From: Shewanella basaltis | Lineage (GTDB): Bacteria; Pseudomonadota; Gammaproteobacteria; Enterobacterales; Shewanellaceae | Reading direction: 5' to 3' | DNA: 64,000 nucleotides | Assembly (NCBI RefSeq): GCF_023283885.1 | Contig: NZ_JAKILA010000004.1 | Location: 124,001-188,000 of the forward strand | Shown here: positions 61,764-64,000 of the stretch, in pieces | Position numbering within the stretch: the stretch's first letter is position 1 | Layout of the letters: each line of letters opens with the position of its first letter | Position numbers and translations under genes: made by a program | The notes under the pieces: model-generated | What the model was told of the DNA's origin: nothing | Seen by the model: only the letters and a program-made list of their open reading frames with translations | Database searches by the model: none

Positions 61764-62633
61764 TTATACTCCAGTAGCTAAACGGTTTAGGTATTGTCCA
61801 TAACTGTTTTTCATCATTGGTTTAGCTAAATCAGCAAGTTGCCCAGAACTTAACCAACCATTACGCCATGCAATCTCTTCAAGGCAAGCAACTTTAAGGC
61901 CTTGTACATGCTCTATGGTTTGTACAAACGAAGAGGCTTCATGCAAGCTCTCATGCGTGCCAGTATCAAGCCAGGCAAAACCACGACCTAGTAACTCTAC
62001 GTTCAAATTACCCTGTTTTAAGTACATTTCATTTAAAGTGGTAATTTCAAGCTCGCCTCGGTGTGATGGCACTACTTGTTTTGCCATTTTTACAACACTG
62101 TTGTCATAAAAATATAATCCTGTTACCGCATAACTTGACTTAGGCTTAACAGGCTTTTCTTCAATAGAAATCGCTTTCATATTTTCATCAAATTCAACGA
62201 CACCAAAGCGTTCAGGATCCTTTACTTGATATCCAAATACAGTAGCACCCGTCTCTTTGCTAGCTGCATTTTTCAAGGTTTTGCTAAAAGATTGACCATA
62301 AAAAATGTTATCACCTAATACTAAACACACGCTGTCGTTGCCGATAAACTCTTCACCGATCAAAAAGGCTTGTGCAAGACCATCGGGTGAAGGTTGTACT
62401 GCATAGGTTAGATTGATACCGAAATCTGAACCATCGCCTAATAAACGTTTAAAACCTTCGTTATCCTCTGGCGTTGTAATAACTAATATGTCTCTAATGC
62501 CTGCAAGCATTAATGTCGACATGGGATAATAGATCATTGGTTTATCGTATACTGCTAGTAACTGTTTAGAAACACCTCTTGTAAGCGGGTATAAACGAGT
62601 ACCTGAACCGCCGGCTAAAATGATGCCTTTCAT
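61764..62633 (-). CDS. rmlA: Glucose-1-phosphate thymidylyltransferase
   Basis: 289 residues. [20 protein letters not shown] with [17 protein letters not shown] is the standard RmlA N-terminus, [11 protein letters not shown] the metal site, and [16 protein letters not shown] the C-terminal signature. It makes dTDP-glucose from dTTP and glucose-1-P. It is followed downstream by rmlD and preceded by a short CTAGG-type repeat. Confidence 0.94.
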   Translation of the reverse strand: MKGIILAGGSGTRLYPLTRGVSKQLLAVYDKPMIYYPMSTLMLAGIRDILVITTPEDNEGFKRLLGDGSDFGINLTYAVQPSPDGLAQAFLIGEEFIGNDSVCLVLGDNIFYGQSFSKTLKNAASKETGATVFGYQVKDPERFGVVEFDENMKAISIEEKPVKPKSSYAVTGLYFYDNSVVKMAKQVVPSHRGELEITTLNEMYLKQGNLNVELLGRGFAWLDTGTHESLHEASSFVQTIEHVQGLKVACLEEIAWRNGWLSSGQLADLAKPMMKNSYGQYLNRLATGV

Positions 62634-62639
62634 AAGTAA

Positions 62640-62690
62640 ATAAGTTCCTAGGTAAATCAGTCCTAAATTCTAGGTTCTAGATAATTAAAT
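62640..62690. repeat. Short CTAGG-type repeat between rmlA and rmlB
   Basis: TTCCTAGG and TTCTAGGTTCTAG are short pieces of the dispersed CTAGG family, the only copy within the polysaccharide operon itself. Confidence 0.5.
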
Positions 62691-62716
62691 TAGGACTTCA
62701 AAATTGTAGATAAAGG

Positions 62717-63796
62717 CTAAATGCCTAAGCGTTCGAGTTGATAACTACCGTCTTGTACATGCTGACACCAGGTTTGGTTAGCTAAATACCATTCAATCGT
62801 TTTACGAAGGCCTGTTTCGAATGTTTCTTCTGGCTGCCAGTTAAGCTCTTTGTTCATTTTACTAGCGTCGATTGCATAACGACGGTCATGGCCTGGACGG
62901 TCTGTTACATAAGTGATTTGTTGTGCATATGGCGTATCTTTTGGTACAAGAGCATCTAAAATGCTGCAGATGGTCTGTACTACTTCAAGATTTTGCTTCT
63001 CGTTATGGCCACCAATGTTATAGGTTTCACCAACCTGACCTTCAGTAACCACCTTGTAGAGTGCACGAGCATGATCTTCTACATAGAGCCAATCACGAAT
63101 TTGATCACCTTTGCCATAGATTGGTAATGCCTTACCTTCTAATGCATTTAAGATAACTAAAGGAATTAACTTTTCAGGGAAGTGATATGGGCCATAGTTG
63201 TTAGAGCAGTTGGTTACTAACGTTGGTAAGCCATAAGTACGTAACCATGCTCTTACTAAGTGATCGCTTGATGCTTTTGACGCAGAGTAAGGGCTGCTTG
63301 GCGCGTAAGAAGTTGTTTCGGTAAATAAAGGTAACTCTTGATTTACTGTTAGGCCTTCTTGCTCATCTGGATGAGGCAAATCACCATACACTTCGTCTGT
63401 TGAGATATGATGGAATCGAAATCCTTTTTTAGCTTCAACCGCTAACGTATTCCAATATGCACGCGTTGCTTCTAGCAGTGTATAGGTACCTACAATATTG
63501 GTTTGAATAAAATCAGCAGGGCCGGTAATTGAACGGTCAACATGAGATTCTGCCGCCAGATGCATCACAGCATCTGGTTTATGGGTAGTGAATACTCGGT
63601 CTAATTCTTCCCGGTTACAGATATCAACCTGTTCGAAAACATAACGCTCGTTTGATACAACACTTACCAATGATTCAAGATTACCTGCATAGGTCAATTT
63701 ATCGACATTAATTACACTATCTTGGGTATTATTGATGATATGACGAACGACTGCAGAGCCAATAAACCCTGCTCCACCTGTAACTAAAATCTTCAT
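62717..63796 (-). CDS. rmlB: dTDP-glucose 4,6-dehydratase
   Basis: 359 residues. [20 protein letters not shown] is the NAD motif, [20 protein letters not shown] and [12 protein letters not shown] are RmlB signatures with Thr-Asp-Glu, and [20 protein letters not shown] holds the Tyr-Lys pair. It converts dTDP-glucose to dTDP-4-keto-6-deoxyglucose, the branch point between rhamnose (RmlCD) and the WecE-type amino sugar. It is the first gene of the minus-strand locus in this window. Confidence 0.95.
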   Translation of the reverse strand: MKILVTGGAGFIGSAVVRHIINNTQDSVINVDKLTYAGNLESLVSVVSNERYVFEQVDICNREELDRVFTTHKPDAVMHLAAESHVDRSITGPADFIQTNIVGTYTLLEATRAYWNTLAVEAKKGFRFHHISTDEVYGDLPHPDEQEGLTVNQELPLFTETTSYAPSSPYSASKASSDHLVRAWLRTYGLPTLVTNCSNNYGPYHFPEKLIPLVILNALEGKALPIYGKGDQIRDWLYVEDHARALYKVVTEGQVGETYNIGGHNEKQNLEVVQTICSILDALVPKDTPYAQQITYVTDRPGHDRRYAIDASKMNKELNWQPEETFETGLRKTIEWYLANQTWCQHVQDGSYQLERLGI

Positions 63797-64000
63797 TTTT
63801 GATGTTTCCGAGACGTTTTGAGTTGTCTATTTACGAGTAGATATAGACTAAATGAATTGAATATTGTCATTTTTGCATCTCAGCCTTAAAAACCTAACTG
63901 AGACACTTTTTATCCATTTTGAGACAGGCCAACCTTCGCTAACCTGCATAGAGCCTAGGTTTTATGGTTTTCTTGAAAACCGTCCCAATAGGCCCTTTTT
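63797..64000. promoter_or_regulatory. Upstream region of the polysaccharide locus
   Basis: No gene is recognised. It should hold the rmlB promoter. A 7-bp stem GGTTTTC/GAAAACC lies at 63966-63981. The ops/JUMPstart core GGCGGTAG was looked for on the minus strand and not seen, but the region continues past the window. Confidence 0.4.

Noticed and set aside
63797..64000. JUMPstart/ops element at the head of the polysaccharide locus
   Set aside because: The GGCGGTAG core was not found on the minus strand within the visible 204 bases.

Overview
The window reads as chromosomal DNA of a marine gammaproteobacterium of the order Alteromonadales (Shewanella or Pseudoalteromonas-like). The basis is the mix of TonB receptors, a TIGR02922-type small protein, a Zur/Fur-controlled metal-uptake set, and a dispersed intergenic repeat containing TGTATACCCAAACAACCTG. 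No rRNA, tRNA or CRISPR array was recognised. All assignments come from reading the sequence; no database search was possible.

Region 1 (1-13.9 kb) is metal and iron acquisition. It holds the 3' end of a beta-CASP metallo-beta-lactamase gene, a His-rich TonB receptor divergent from a ZntR/CadR-like MerR regulator, a MerC-domain membrane protein behind a Zur-box-like palindrome, and a siderophore-type TonB receptor divergent (across a Fur-box-like site) from a DUF3325-DUF3649-PepSY operon. These are followed by a Zur-type regulator, then a second Zur-box-like palindrome in front of a truncated ABC ATPase fused closely to a third TonB receptor, and a DUF1624-like membrane protein.

Region 2 (13.9-39.9 kb) is an accessory island. 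It contains decayed genes, an operator-controlled HTH-tailed protein, a uracil-DNA-glycosylase-superfamily gene paired with an unknown gene, an orphan XRE regulator, a Fic protein, two small genes, and four separate hipA-like kinase genes, each with its own hipB-like partner. One extra hipA fragment and a higA fragment are also present. The island also holds a tight four-gene operon with two very divergent tyrosine recombinases (27.5-33.8 kb), a third integrase, and an unknown 557-aa gene whose 3' end occurs again as a remnant at 14.6 kb. Several of these modules carry their own inverted-repeat operators. CTAGG-rich dispersed repeats sit between modules and have cut some genes.

Region 3 (39.9-64 kb) is a surface-polysaccharide (O-antigen/capsule) locus read entirely on the minus strand. 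rmlB-rmlA-rmlD-rmlC make dTDP-L-rhamnose and also supply dTDP-4-keto-6-deoxyglucose. An SDR, an acyltransferase and a WecE-type aminotransferase probably make an N-acylated 4-amino-4,6-dideoxyhexose. Then come the Wzx flippase, glycosyltransferases, acyltransferases and an EpsG-like Wzy polymerase in a visibly A/T-rich core. After these come Ugd and a UDP-GlcA 4-epimerase, a glycosyltransferase, a WbpV-like reductase, an initiating sugar-phosphate transferase, a WbpM/PglF-like dehydratase, GalU and a GlmM-type mutase. An octanucleotide tandem repeat lies directly upstream of the SDR start, a candidate for expression switching.

The most unusual parts are the clustering of four distinct HipBA modules with individual operators, the four-gene recombinase operon, the integrase/557-aa unit with its second 3'-end copy, and the octamer repeat in the polysaccharide locus.
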